Assembly: GCF_900115555.1 (NCBI RefSeq)
Contig: NZ_FOWX01000015.1
Coordinates: 53,602 to 117,601, forward strand
DNA from: Pseudomonas borbori
Lineage (GTDB): Bacteria > Pseudomonadota > Gammaproteobacteria > Pseudomonadales > Pseudomonadaceae
Direction of reading: 5' to 3'
DNA: 64,000 bases
The notes under the pieces were generated by a model. That model saw only the letters and a list, made by a program, of their open reading frames with translations. It searched no databases and had not been told where the DNA came from. Below are positions 48,364 through 57,593 of the stretch, in pieces (the stretch's first letter is position 1; each line of letters begins with the position of its first letter). Position numbers and translations under genes: made by a program.

Positions 48364-48735
48364 GTGGTCAAGAAAGCTTCGTCATTCGCCGCCCTGAGCG
48401 GCCTGGTGTATTCCACCGACAGCGGCCGGCACTGCCCGGACTGCGGCCAGCCGGTGGCTGCCTGCATCTGCAAAACCACCCTGATCCCCGCCGGTGACGG
48501 CATTGCCCGCGTGCGCCGCGAAACCAAAGGCCGTGGCGGCAAGACGGTGACCACCGTCAGTGGCGTGCCCCTGGCCGAAGAGCCGTTGAAAGACTTGGCC
48601 AGCGCCCTGAAGAAGCGCTGCGGCTGTGGCGGCTCGCTGAAGGACGGGGTGATCGAGATTCAGGGCGAGCATGTCGAACTGCTGCTCGCAGAACTGCTCA
48701 AACGCGGCTTCAAAGCCAAAAAATCCGGCGGCTGA
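48364..48735 (+). CDS. yciH: SUI1/eIF1-like translation initiation factor YciH
   Basis: Bacterial homologue of eukaryotic eIF1, able to discriminate start codons and proposed to act in stress translation. The 123-residue protein has two small cysteine pairs (HCPDCG and CICK near residues 23-37) and then the SUI1 domain (RRETKGRGGKTVTTVSGV, KRCGCGGSLKDGVIEIQG). The GTG at 48364 is preferred: GAGGAAAA lies just upstream and the length then matches relatives. The 294 bases upstream hold a repeat and no other gene. Confidence 0.9.
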   Translation: MVKKASSFAALSGLVYSTDSGRHCPDCGQPVAACICKTTLIPAGDGIARVRRETKGRGGKTVTTVSGVPLAEEPLKDLASALKKRCGCGGSLKDGVIEIQGEHVELLLAELLKRGFKAKKSGG

Positions 48736-48850
48736 CCCCAGGTTTTCTAAACTTCCCCCGGCACATTGCCGGGTAATCGTCATTTCCAGACTTTAATCTG
48801 TACGGGCCCCGCTTGATCCGGGGCTTCAATCGCCAGCAAGGGAGACCTCG

Positions 48851-50764
48851 ATGTCCGCACGACGCACACGCAAAGACGACGGCAGCCAGTGGACAGTAGC
48901 GGACAGTCGCAGCGTCTACGGTATTCGTCATTGGGGCGCGGGTTATTTCGCGATCAATGACCGGGGCCGCGTCGAAGTGCGGCCGAACGGCCCCCAGAGC
49001 ACGCCGATCGACCTGTTCGAACAGGTCGACGAGTTGCGCCAGAGCGGCCTCAGCCTGCCGCTGCTGGTGCGTTTCCCGGACATCCTGCAGGATCGTGTGC
49101 GTCAGTTGACCGGCGCCTTCGATGCCAATATCGCCCGTCTCGACTACCAGAGCCGCTACACCGCGCTCTACCCGATCAAGGTCAACCAGCAGGAAGCGGT
49201 GATCGAGAACATCATCGCCACCCAGAACGTCTCCATCGGCCTGGAAGCCGGCTCCAAGCCCGAGCTGCTGGCCGTGCTGGCGCTGGCGCCGAAGGGCGGC
49301 ACCATCGTCTGCAACGGCTATAAGGATCGCGAATTCATCAAGCTGGCGCTGATGGGGCAGAAGCTCGGCCACAACGTGTTCATCGTGATCGAGAAGGAAT
49401 CCGAGGTGCAGCTGGTGATTGAGGAGGCGGCCGAGCTCAAGGTCGCCCCGCAGATCGGCCTGCGCGTGCGCCTGTCGTCGCTGGCCTCGAGCAAGTGGGC
49501 CGACACCGGCGGCGAGAAGTCCAAATTCGGCCTGTCGGCGGCGCAGTTGCTCTCGGTGGTCGAGCGCTTCCGCGCGGCTGGGCTGGATCAGGGCATCCGC
49601 CTGCTGCACTTTCACATGGGCTCGCAGATCGCCAATCTTTCCGACTATCAGCATGGTTTCAAGGAAGCCATCCGTTATTACGGCGAGCTGCGCGGTCTGG
49701 GGCTGCCGGTCGATCATATCGACGTCGGCGGTGGCCTGGGGGTCGACTACGACGGCACCCACTCGCGCAACGCCAGTTCGATCAACTACGACATGGACGA
49801 CTACGCCGGCGTGGTGGTCGGCATGTTGAAAGAGTTCTGCGATGCCCAGCAGCTGCCGCACCCGCACATCTTCTCCGAGAGCGGCCGCTCGCTGACCGCG
49901 CACCACGCCATGCTGGTGGTGCAGGTGACCGATGTGGAAAAGCACAACGACGAAATCCCGCATATCGAGGACATCACCAGCCTGCCGGAAACTGTACGTT
50001 ATCTGGTCGAGCTGCTCGGCCCGACCGATATCGAGATGGTCACCGAAACCTATTGGCGCGCCACCCACTACATGAGCGACGTGGCCAGCCAATATGCCGA
50101 CGGCAAGATTGGCCTGACCGACAAGGCACTGGCCGAACAGTGTTACTTTGCCGTGTGCCGGCGCCTGCACAACTCGCTGAAGGCGCGGCAACGCTCGCAC
50201 CGCCAGGTGCTCGACGAACTCAACGACAAGCTCGCCGACAAGTACATCTGCAACTTCTCGGTGTTCCAGAGCCTGCCGGACACCTGGGCCATCGGCCAGG
50301 TGCTGCCGATCCTGCCGCTCAACCGCCTCGACGAGGAGCCGCTGCGCCGCGCCGTGCTGCAGGATCTGACCTGCGACTCCGACGGCAAGATCCGCCAGTA
50401 CGTCGACGAGCAGAGCATCGAGACCAGCCTGCCGGTGCACGAGGTGCGCGAGGGTGAGGACTACCTGCTGGGGATCTTCCTGGTCGGCGCTTACCAGGAG
50501 ATTTTGGGCGACATGCACAACCTGTTCGGCGATACCGACTCGGTGAACATCTACCAGAACAGCGATGGCAGCGTGTACCACGCCGGCATCGAGACCCACG
50601 ACACCATCGAGGACATGCTGCGCTACGTGCACCTGTCGCCGGAGGAGTTGATGACTCACTACCGCGACAAGGTCGCCAGCGCCAAGATCAGCGCCCGCGA
50701 GCGTACCCAGTTCCTCGACGCCCTGCGCCTGGGCCTGACCCGCTCGTCCTATCTGTCGTCCTGA
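48851..50764 (+). CDS. speA: biosynthetic arginine decarboxylase SpeA
   Basis: PLP-dependent enzyme that turns arginine into agmatine on the route to putrescine. The 637-residue protein is of the alanine-racemase-fold class: PLP lysine in [10 protein letters not shown] near residue 112, [33 protein letters not shown] and [14 protein letters not shown]. The C-terminal [12 protein letters not shown] region carries the catalytic Cys. Length and motifs are standard. The ATG at 48851 follows GGGAGA. It is followed by two repeat elements. Confidence 0.97.
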   Translation: MSARRTRKDDGSQWTVADSRSVYGIRHWGAGYFAINDRGRVEVRPNGPQSTPIDLFEQVDELRQSGLSLPLLVRFPDILQDRVRQLTGAFDANIARLDYQSRYTALYPIKVNQQEAVIENIIATQNVSIGLEAGSKPELLAVLALAPKGGTIVCNGYKDREFIKLALMGQKLGHNVFIVIEKESEVQLVIEEAAELKVAPQIGLRVRLSSLASSKWADTGGEKSKFGLSAAQLLSVVERFRAAGLDQGIRLLHFHMGSQIANLSDYQHGFKEAIRYYGELRGLGLPVDHIDVGGGLGVDYDGTHSRNASSINYDMDDYAGVVVGMLKEFCDAQQLPHPHIFSESGRSLTAHHAMLVVQVTDVEKHNDEIPHIEDITSLPETVRYLVELLGPTDIEMVTETYWRATHYMSDVASQYADGKIGLTDKALAEQCYFAVCRRLHNSLKARQRSHRQVLDELNDKLADKYICNFSVFQSLPDTWAIGQVLPILPLNRLDEEPLRRAVLQDLTCDSDGKIRQYVDEQSIETSLPVHEVREGEDYLLGIFLVGAYQEILGDMHNLFGDTDSVNIYQNSDGSVYHAGIETHDTIEDMLRYVHLSPEELMTHYRDKVASAKISARERTQFLDALRLGLTRSSYLSS

Positions 50765-50792
50765 TGGGCAGCCCTCGAGTCGCGCGGTTTTT

Positions 50793-50859
50793 GTAGCCCG
50801 GATGCAATCCGGGAGCGGTTTGCCAGGCGCCGGATTTCCCCGGATCGCATCCGGGCTAC
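50793..50859. repeat. GTAGCCCGGATGCAATCCGGG repeat, copy 1
   Basis: GTAGCCCGGATGCAATCCGG at the left and an inverted CCGGATCGCATCCGGGCTAC at the right (to 50859), separated by about 27 bases. A close copy is at 51691-51756. Confidence 0.8.
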
Positions 50860-50880
50860 GAAGCCGCTCCATGGGCTGTC

Positions 50881-50936
50881 GTAGGGTGCGCCGTGCGCAC
50901 CAGGCACTAGGTTGTCACTGGTGCGCGCGCCCTGCA
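50881..50936. repeat. GTAGGGTGCGCC repeat, copy 2
   Basis: GTAGGGTGCGCCGTGCGCAC starts the element; the right end (GTGCGCGCGCCCTGCAC) is degenerate. It lies between speA and the exonuclease gene. Confidence 0.7.
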
Positions 50937-50985
50937 CAGGCCGGCCTCCTGGGCGTTAAGAAATCAGTCGTTGGGAAACCGATCA

Positions 50986-51594
50986 ATGCTCGAAGCTCCG
51001 ATAGCCGTCCTCGATTTTGAAACCACCGGCATGTCGCCGGCGCAGCAGGCGCGCGCCACCGAGATCGGCGTGGTCATCGTCGAAGGCGGGCAGATAGTGG
51101 CGCGTTACCAGAGTCTGATGAACAGCGGCGCCCGGGTGCCGCCCTTCATCGAACAGCTCACCGGGATCAGCAACGCCATGCTGCGCAACGCCCCGCCGGC
51201 GGCGCAGGTGATGAACGAGGTGGCGGATTTCGTCGGCGACACCCCCTTGCTGGCGCACAACGCCGCCTTCGACCAGAAGTTCTGGGATGCCGAACTGGCG
51301 CTGATCCGGCGCAAGCGGGTGCAGCCGTTCGCCTGCTCGCTGCTGCTGGCGCGACGCCTGTTGCCGCAGGCGCCGAACCACAAGCTCGGCACCCTCAACC
51401 GCTGGGCACAGCTGCCAGACACCGGCCAGGCCCACCGTGCGCTGGCCGATGCGGAAATGGCGGCCAACCTGACCTGTTTCATGGCCGCGCTGTTGCGCGA
51501 GCGCCACGGCCTTGCCGAGGTGTCTCATGCATTGCTCTGCGAGTTGCAGAAGCTCTCGGCGGCCAAGGTGCAGGCGTTGCTCGGTTCCAAATAG
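50986..51594 (+). CDS. DnaQ-like DEDDh 3'-5' exonuclease
   Basis: The 202-residue protein is a DEDD-superfamily exonuclease. Exo I is VLDFETTGMSP (Asp and Glu), Exo II is LLAHNAAFDQKFW, and Exo III is HRALADAEMAA with the final His-Asp. Family members include the DnaQ epsilon subunit and stand-alone repair or RNA-trimming exonucleases; this one has no polymerase-binding tail. The ATG at 50986 is preferred; TTG 50971 would add 5 residues. It lies between two repeat clusters. Confidence 0.9.
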   Translation: MLEAPIAVLDFETTGMSPAQQARATEIGVVIVEGGQIVARYQSLMNSGARVPPFIEQLTGISNAMLRNAPPAAQVMNEVADFVGDTPLLAHNAAFDQKFWDAELALIRRKRVQPFACSLLLARRLLPQAPNHKLGTLNRWAQLPDTGQAHRALADAEMAANLTCFMAALLRERHGLAEVSHALLCELQKLSAAKVQALLGSK

Positions 51595-51605
51595 TGCCGG
51601 GAATC

Positions 51606-51671
51606 GTGGGAGGGGCTTTAGCTGCGACTGGCAGGGCTGGCTCGGAAGGTCGCGGCTAAAGCCCCTCCCAC
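51606..51671. repeat. REP-type inverted pair (GTGGGAGGGGCTTTAGC), copy 2
   Basis: GTGGGAGGGGCTTTAGCTGC (51606 onward) and the inverted GCGGCTAAAGCCCCTCCCAC (to 51671) enclose a 22-base loop. It starts about 11 bases after the exonuclease stop. Confidence 0.85.
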
Positions 51672-51690
51672 AGAAGCCCCGCCCAGTCCC

Positions 51691-51756
51691 GTAGCCCGAA
51701 TGCAATCCGGGAGCGGTTTGTGCGGCTATACAATTCCCCGGATCGCATCCGGCTAC
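51691..51756. repeat. GTAGCCCGAATGCAATCCGG repeat, copy 2
   Basis: Left end GTAGCCCGAATGCAATCCGG and right end CCGGATCGCATCCGGCTAC enclose a short AT-richer centre. It is nearly the same as 50793-50859. Confidence 0.8.
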
Positions 51757-51883
51757 GAGGAGAAGGCCGCGCCGTCACTCTGCGCCCGGTCGAACGTGCT
51801 GCTCACACAACAGAAACACTATGGTCGGCACCGGGCAGGGTAAACTGCGCGCCATTGTCACTTCGTCTTCTGTGGTTACCTCT

Positions 51884-53221
51884 ATGAGCTTCGCTTCCCT
51901 CGGCCTGATCGACCCCCTGCTGCGTACCCTCGATGGTCTCGGCTATGCCACCCCCACCCCGGTGCAAGCCCAGGCCATCCCGCCGATCCTCAAGGGCCAA
52001 GACCTGATGGCCGCGGCGCAGACCGGCACCGGCAAGACCGCCGGCTTCGCCCTGCCGCTGTTGCAGCGGCTGATGATGGAAGGGCCGGTGGTGGCCAGCA
52101 ACTCGGTGCGCGCCCTGGTGCTGGTGCCGACCCGCGAGCTGGCCGAGCAGGTGCAGCAGAGCTTTCTGACCTACGGCCAGAACCTGCCGCTGCGCAGCTA
52201 CGCGGTGTACGGCGGGGTCAGCATCAACCCGCAGATGATGAAGCTGCGCAAGGGCCTCGACGTGCTGGTCGCCACCCCCGGGCGCCTGCTCGATCTGTAC
52301 CGGCAGAACGCGGTCAAGTTCAATCAGCTGCAGGTGCTGGTGCTCGACGAGGCCGACCGCATGCTCGACCTGGGTTTTGCCCGCGAGCTGCAGGACGTGT
52401 TCGCCGCGCTGCCGAAAAAACGCCAGACCCTGCTGTTTTCCGCGACCTTCTCCGAAGCCATCCGCGCCATGGCCGGCGAGATGCTGCACGACCCGCTGAG
52501 CATCTCGGTCAGCCCGCGCAACGCCGCGGCCAAGTCGGTCAAGCAGTGGCTGATCCCGGTGGACAAGAAGCGCAAGAGCGAACTGTTCCTGCACCTGTAC
52601 CAGAGCAAGCGCTGGAGCCAGGCGCTGGTGTTCGTCAAGACCCGCAAGGGCGTCGACGAGCTGGAAGGCGAGCTGCAGCGCCACGGCATCAGCGCCGATG
52701 CGATCCACGGCGACAAGCCCCAGGCCACCCGCCTGCGCGCCCTGCAACGGTTCAAGGATGGCGAGGTCAAGGTGCTGGTAGCCACCGACGTGGCGGCCCG
52801 CGGCCTGGATATCGACGACATGCCGCTGGTGGTCAACTTCGACCTGCCGATAGTCGCCGAAGACTACGTGCACCGCATCGGCCGCACCGGCCGCGCTGGC
52901 GCCACCGGCCAGGCGGTGTCGCTGGTGTGCGCCGACGAGGTGCAACTGCTGTCGGCCATCGAGACCCTGACCCAGCAGGTGCTGCAACGCATCGACGAAC
53001 CGGACTTCATCCCCGACCACCGCGTGCCGCAAACCCTGCCTGGCGGCCAGGTGGTGAAGAAACCGAAGAAAGCCAAGAAGCCGAAAGTGGTCGGTGGCGG
53101 CAAATCCGCCAGCCTCGGCCGCTGGCTGGAAAGCGCCGAACCCGCCGCCCCCGCGGTCAAGGCCGTGCGCAAGGTACCGAGCTTCGGCGGCAAGCCAGCC
53201 AAGGGCGGGCGCAAGCCGTAG
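51884..53221 (+). CDS. DEAD-box RNA helicase (RhlE-like)
   Basis: ATP-dependent RNA helicase of the RhlE branch, with roles in ribosome assembly and RNA turnover. The 445-residue protein has the Q motif (GYATPTPVQAQAIP), motif I AAAQTGTGKT and Ia PTRELAEQ. II is VLDEADRMLDLGF, III is FSATF and VI is HRIGRTGRAG. A Lys-rich tail from about residue 370 (KKPKKAKKPKVVGGGKS) resembles RhlE C-termini. The ATG at 51884 (MSFASLGLID) is chosen; the 21 upstream codons are not conserved. No clear ribosome binding site is visible. Confidence 0.92.
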   Translation: MSFASLGLIDPLLRTLDGLGYATPTPVQAQAIPPILKGQDLMAAAQTGTGKTAGFALPLLQRLMMEGPVVASNSVRALVLVPTRELAEQVQQSFLTYGQNLPLRSYAVYGGVSINPQMMKLRKGLDVLVATPGRLLDLYRQNAVKFNQLQVLVLDEADRMLDLGFARELQDVFAALPKKRQTLLFSATFSEAIRAMAGEMLHDPLSISVSPRNAAAKSVKQWLIPVDKKRKSELFLHLYQSKRWSQALVFVKTRKGVDELEGELQRHGISADAIHGDKPQATRLRALQRFKDGEVKVLVATDVAARGLDIDDMPLVVNFDLPIVAEDYVHRIGRTGRAGATGQAVSLVCADEVQLLSAIETLTQQVLQRIDEPDFIPDHRVPQTLPGGQVVKKPKKAKKPKVVGGGKSASLGRWLESAEPAAPAVKAVRKVPSFGGKPAKGGRKP

Positions 53222-53275
53222 CTTCGCGGGGCGGGTTAGCGGCAGGTTGCACCCGAGTGCCGCAGCTACCGAGCC

Positions 53276-53327
53276 GTGGGAGGGGCTTTAGCCGCGACTG
53301 AAAACTCGCCGCTAAAGCGCCTCCCAC
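53276..53327. repeat. REP-type inverted pair (GTGGGAGGGGCTTTAGC), copy 3
   Basis: GTGGGAGGGGCTTTAGCCGC (53276 onward) and GCCGCTAAAGCGCCTCCCAC (to 53327) flank an 8-base loop. It lies after the helicase gene. Confidence 0.85.
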
Positions 53328-53408
53328 ATGTTTCGTTCGCCGCTATTCAGCGTTGTTGGTGATCGCATGCGGTCCTTGCGGCGATGGGTATCGCTGCGCT
53401 CAACCGTC

Positions 53409-53495
53409 GTAGGGTGCGCCGTGCGCACCAAGGTGGCGGAGTGCATGAGCGGGCTCTGGATCATCGGTGTATTCGGTGCGCGCGGCGCACCCTAC
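53409..53495. repeat. GTAGGGTGCGCC inverted repeat, copy 3
   Basis: GTAGGGTGCGCC (53409-53420) and GGCGCACCCTAC (53484-53495) are the ends. The TAG stop of the minus-strand flavoprotein gene falls inside the right end. The bases just before (53383-53405) are a fragment of the GTTGGGTATCGCTGCGC repeat seen at 32289-32315. Confidence 0.8.
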
Positions 53496-54727
53496 GGTTG
53501 TAACCACTCCAGCATGCCCAGCCCGGCCGTCCGGCCGCTGGCGAAGCAGGCAGTGAGCAGGTAGCCGCCGGTCGGCGCTTCCCAGTCGAGCATCTCGCCG
53601 GCGCAGAACACCCCGGGCAGTTGCCTGAGCATCAACTGCGCATCCAGCGCCTCGAAGGGCACGCCGCCGGCCGTGCTGATCGCCTCAATCAGCGGTCGCG
53701 GCCGGACCAGGGTCAGCGGCAACGCCTTGAGCGCGGCGGCCAGGCGGACGGGGTCGGCGAAGCAGTCGGCCGGCGCCAGTTCGCGCAGCAGCGCGGCCTT
53801 GACCCCGTCGATGCCGACCTGGCGGTGCAGGTGCTTGGCCAGCGAGTGCGAGCCGCGCGGCTTGCCCAGTGCGGCTTGCAGCTTGGCCAGCGGGCTCTGC
53901 GGCAGCAGATCGAGATGGACAGTGGCCGTGCCCTGGCGGTTGATCCGCTCGCGGATGGGCGCCGACAGCGCGTAAACCAGGCTGCCTTCGACGCCGCTGG
54001 CGGTCAGCACGAATTCGCCCTGGCGCGGCGGTTCGTCGTCCAGGCGCAGGCTGACGTTCTTCAGCGGCGCGCCGGCGAACTTGCCCTGCAGCAACGGGCT
54101 CCAGCCGGCCACCTCGAAGCCGCAGTTGCTCGCCTGCAGCGGTGCTATCTCGACTCCGCGTGCCTGCAGCAACGGCACCCAGGCGCCGTCGGAACCGAGC
54201 CGCGGCCAGCTGCCGCCGCCCAGGGCCAGCAGGGTGGCATCGGCCCGCAGCGCAATTTCGCCGGCGGGCGTGGCGATGCGCAGGGCGCCGTCGGTCGTCC
54301 AGCCCAGCCAGCGCTGGCGGGTGTGAATAGTGACGCCCAGTTCGCGCAGGCGCTTGAGCCAGGCGCGCAGCAGCGGCGCGGCCTTCATGCCGGTAGGGAA
54401 GACCCGCCCCGAGGTGCCGACGAAGGTGGCGATGCCCAGGCCGTGAATCCAGGCACGCAAGGCGTCGGCATCGAATTCGGCGAGCAGCCGGGCGATCTCC
54501 TCGCGGCGCTGGCCGTAGCGCGCGAGGAACGCCGGCTTGGCCTCGGAATGGGTGATATTCATCCCGCCCACCCCGGCCAGCAGGAACTTGCGCCCGACCG
54601 AGGGCATGGCGTCATACAGCTCGACCCGGACCCCGGCCAGCGCCAGCACCTCGGCGGCCATCAGCCCGGCCGGGCCGCCACCGATGATGGCGACGCGAGG
54701 AGCGATGTGCTGGGCCGGATCGGTCAT
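53492..54727 (-). CDS. NAD(P)/FAD-dependent oxidoreductase (TIGR03862/HI0933 type)
   Basis: The 411-residue flavoprotein has the dinucleotide-binding VAIIGGGPAGLMAAEVLALAG. The GVGGMNITHSE motif, a LLALGGGSWPRLGSDG segment and the C-terminal FAD motif PGVFCAGEMLDWEAPTGGY follow, as in HI0933-like proteins. The substrate is unknown; relatives reduce varied organic compounds. The start is at 54727. Its stop codon TAG (53494-53492) belongs to a repeat, so the C-terminal residue or two may differ from relatives. Confidence 0.88.
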   Translation of the reverse strand: MTDPAQHIAPRVAIIGGGPAGLMAAEVLALAGVRVELYDAMPSVGRKFLLAGVGGMNITHSEAKPAFLARYGQRREEIARLLAEFDADALRAWIHGLGIATFVGTSGRVFPTGMKAAPLLRAWLKRLRELGVTIHTRQRWLGWTTDGALRIATPAGEIALRADATLLALGGGSWPRLGSDGAWVPLLQARGVEIAPLQASNCGFEVAGWSPLLQGKFAGAPLKNVSLRLDDEPPRQGEFVLTASGVEGSLVYALSAPIRERINRQGTATVHLDLLPQSPLAKLQAALGKPRGSHSLAKHLHRQVGIDGVKAALLRELAPADCFADPVRLAAALKALPLTLVRPRPLIEAISTAGGVPFEALDAQLMLRQLPGVFCAGEMLDWEAPTGGYLLTACFASGRTAGLGMLEWLQP

Positions 54728-54941
54728 GGGCGAGGCGCTGATAATGATGGGCGAGGGCGCATTCTACCCGAGGGTCGGCGTTTGCGGCTTGCTGCAGGCT
54801 GACGGAACTCGTCGAGCGACAAGATGCGCTGCCGATGGCCGATCATTGGGCCACTTCAGCAATCCGCGCTCCGTAGCGACACTCGCCGCACTGGCTCGGC
54901 GGCGCGGCACAAAGCTGGCGGGCTGTCGCTGCGCAGACGAT

Positions 54942-55154
54942 TCAGCGCGGCTCGTCCTCCGGCTTCTGCGTCTCGCTTGGCGCCTCGATCCCCCAGTCGC
55001 CGATCAGGTGCCAATCCTCGCCGAGCATCTCGGCCGGGTGCATGGTGCGGTCGGCGCCATTGCCACAGGCCAGTGAGCCCGCCGGGCAATACCTGTCGCA
55101 GCCCCAGCAAATGCGCTCGGGATGTTTGGGTTGCAAGGGGAATTTCTTGGCCAT
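54942..55154 (-). CDS. DUF3079 small cysteine-containing protein
   Basis: The 70-residue protein MAKKFPLQPKHPERICWG.. has a cluster of cysteines (CWGCDRYCPAGSLACGNG, residues about 16-33) that could bind a metal. This is followed by an acidic tail. It fits the DUF3079 family of Pseudomonas and Burkholderia; the function is unknown. The ATG at 55154 has a GAGGG-type ribosome binding site. The bases between the flavoprotein start (54727) and this gene hold no other recognisable gene. Confidence 0.8.
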   Translation of the reverse strand: MAKKFPLQPKHPERICWGCDRYCPAGSLACGNGADRTMHPAEMLGEDWHLIGDWGIEAPSETQKPEDEPR

Positions 55155-55363
55155 GCTCCCCCCTCGAGGATCAGTGCGGCGATTGCGCCAAGGCTACTCC
55201 GGCGGCGGGAAAAGACGCTTGATCTCGCGCAAGAAGCCCAAACGCTGGCGCATGTCCCCGTTTCTACGACTGAAGTAGCGGGCAAACTGCCGGCAAGTCG
55301 CATGGCGTCCGGCGGCGCGCTGGATAGCATGGCTCGATAAGGACAATACCGACGAGGCGCGCC

Positions 55364-57502
55364 ATGCCATCCTGCTTCAGCCGCTTTGCCTGTCTGCGGA
55401 TGCTCGTGCTGGTGTGCGCGCTGTTCAGCCAGGCGCTGGCCGCCGAGGGATTGCAGGAGGAGATCCTGCAGTTGTTCCCGAAGGCCACGCGGATCGAACC
55501 CAAGCAGGAGTCGCCGCCGGTCTACAGCGTCTACCAGCTCGACGAACTGCTCGGCTACGCCTTCGAGTCCAGCGACTACTCCAGCCTCCAGGGTTTTTCC
55601 GGCAAGCCCATCCGCCTGCTGATCGGCATGGACCTGCAGGGCGTGCTGGCCGGGGTGCGGGTGCTCGAACACCATGAGCCGGTGTTTCTCTATGGCCTGG
55701 GGGTGCAGCCGCTGCTGGACTTCGTCGAGCAGTACCGGCAGCACCCCATCGGCCGGCCGATCATCGTCGGCGGTCGCCGTTCGGACAGCGCCGAGGGCGA
55801 GTCGACCACCCAGTTCGACGGCGTCAGCAAGGCCACGGTGTCGGTGGTCATCCTCAATGAGACCGTGCTGCAGGCAGCCATGAGCGTTGCCCGGCAACTG
55901 CTCGACGGTTTCGCCAGCGCTCCGCTGGCCACGCCGAAACGCGAGCTGTACCAGCCCATGGACTGGCAGCGTCTGCTCGACAAGGGTTATGTCCAGCGCT
56001 GGTCGCTGGGCCGCGAGGAAGTCGAAGCCGAGCTGGGGCATCCGCTGAGCGACTACCCCGAGTTCGAGCAGGCGGACGACGACGGCCCCTTCAGCGAACT
56101 GCATTTCGCCTACCTCAACGCCCCGAGCATGGGCCGCAACCTGCTCGACGCGGCCGGTTGGCAGAAGCTCAACGAGCAATTGCAGTCCGGCGAGCAGGCG
56201 CTGCTGGTGCTGTCCAGCGGCCTGTATCGGCATGTCCCGGCCGATTTCACCCCCGCCACCGCGCCCAGCCGTCTGCTGCTGATGCAAAACGACCAGGCCA
56301 TCGAGCTGTACGACATGCACTTCAATAACGGCGAGGTGCTGGAGATGCTCGCCACGCCGCTGCGCAATGTGGATGCGCATATCTTCCGCATCAAGAGCCA
56401 CGCCGCCTTCAACCCGGCGCAGCCCGCCGCCCTGCAACTGAACGTCAGCCTGCGGCGCAATCATCTGGTGGAAAGCCATAGCCACTTCAGCCGTGCGTTC
56501 CAGCTCGACCAGCAGCTGTTCGATATCCAGCAGGCCGTCGCCCCGGCCGAGCCGGTGCCCATCTGGCTGCGCATGTGGCAGGAGCGCTGGTGGCAGATCG
56601 CCCTGCTGGTCGGCGCGCTGATCCTGCTCAGCGGCGTGTTCATCTTCCAGCATCGCATCAGCGCGCACAGTCGCGGCTTTCACCTTTTCCGCTCCGGCTT
56701 TCTGCTGTTCACCCTGGTATTCATCGGGCTCTATGCCCAGGGCCAGCTGTCGGTGGTGAATATCTTCACCCTGCTGCAGACCCTATGGGATGGCTTCGAT
56801 ATCCGCATTTTCCTGATGGACCCGCTGATCTTCATCCTCTGGAGCTTCACCTTCGTCAGCCTGTTCCTCTGGGGCCGCGGCCTGTTCTGCGGCTGGCTCT
56901 GCCCCTTCGGCGCCCTGCAGGAAATCCTCGGTTGGGTCGCCAAGGCTCTGCGGATCAGGCAGTGGAAAATCACCGAGCGCAACCACCTGCGCCTGCAGAA
57001 GCTCAAATACGTCATCCTGCTCGGCCTGCTGCTGAGCGCCTGCTACTCCCTGAGCCTGGCCGAGCGCCTGGCCGAAGTGGAGCCGTTCAAGACCTCCATC
57101 ACCCTGTTCTTCGTGCGCAGCTGGCCGTTCGTGCTCTACGCCCTGATCCTGCTCGGCCTGGGCCTGTTCGTGCACAAGTTCTACTGCCGCTACCTGTGCC
57201 CGCTCGGCGCCGGCCTGGCCGTGCTCGGCAAGTACCACCTGTTCGCCTGGCTCAAGCGTATCGACGCCTGCGGCAAGCCGTGCCAGCACTGCAGGAACCA
57301 CTGCGAAATCGGCGCCATCGAGCGCGACGGCCGCATCGACTACGACGAGTGCATCCAGTGCCTGGAGTGCATCGTGATCCTCAATAACGACGACCAGTGC
57401 GTGGCCAGCATCAGCGCGCACAAGCAGGCGCAAAAGGCCGGCAAGCGGGAAAACCGGGAGGCGATCATCGTCAGCGACTGGCAGCCGCAACCAGCCGACT
57501 AG
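55364..57502 (+). CDS. NosR/NirI family flavin and iron-sulfur membrane protein
   Basis: The 712-residue protein has a signal peptide (residues about 1-27), then a periplasmic FMN-binding domain. DGVSKAT near residue 155 matches the covalent flavinylation motif (D/N-G-x-S-x-A-T). Membrane helices follow from about residue 405, with CGWLCPFGALQE and CRYLCPLGAGLAVLG cysteine motifs. Two 4Fe-4S cluster motifs (CGKPCQHCRNHC and CIQCLEC) lie at the C-terminus. NosR supports N2O reductase and NirI supports nitrite reductase, but no nosZ, nosDFY or nir gene is present. It is probably an electron-transfer protein for another periplasmic partner. The ATG at 55364 is preceded by GAGG. Confidence 0.88.
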   Translation: MPSCFSRFACLRMLVLVCALFSQALAAEGLQEEILQLFPKATRIEPKQESPPVYSVYQLDELLGYAFESSDYSSLQGFSGKPIRLLIGMDLQGVLAGVRVLEHHEPVFLYGLGVQPLLDFVEQYRQHPIGRPIIVGGRRSDSAEGESTTQFDGVSKATVSVVILNETVLQAAMSVARQLLDGFASAPLATPKRELYQPMDWQRLLDKGYVQRWSLGREEVEAELGHPLSDYPEFEQADDDGPFSELHFAYLNAPSMGRNLLDAAGWQKLNEQLQSGEQALLVLSSGLYRHVPADFTPATAPSRLLLMQNDQAIELYDMHFNNGEVLEMLATPLRNVDAHIFRIKSHAAFNPAQPAALQLNVSLRRNHLVESHSHFSRAFQLDQQLFDIQQAVAPAEPVPIWLRMWQERWWQIALLVGALILLSGVFIFQHRISAHSRGFHLFRSGFLLFTLVFIGLYAQGQLSVVNIFTLLQTLWDGFDIRIFLMDPLIFILWSFTFVSLFLWGRGLFCGWLCPFGALQEILGWVAKALRIRQWKITERNHLRLQKLKYVILLGLLLSACYSLSLAERLAEVEPFKTSITLFFVRSWPFVLYALILLGLGLFVHKFYCRYLCPLGAGLAVLGKYHLFAWLKRIDACGKPCQHCRNHCEIGAIERDGRIDYDECIQCLECIVILNNDDQCVASISAHKQAQKAGKRENREAIIVSDWQPQPAD

Positions 57503-57593
57503 GGCCGACCATCCAGGCTGGGTGGATAGCGATCGGCGCCGCCAACGGCCGGCGAAGCGCAGCGGATTGTCCTGCCGGCACCAATGGATGCTG

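Noticed and set aside
48806..48824. GCCCCG/CGGGGC hairpin before speA as the yciH terminator
   Set aside because: Only TTCAAT follows and the stem is short; it is also close to the speA ribosome binding site.
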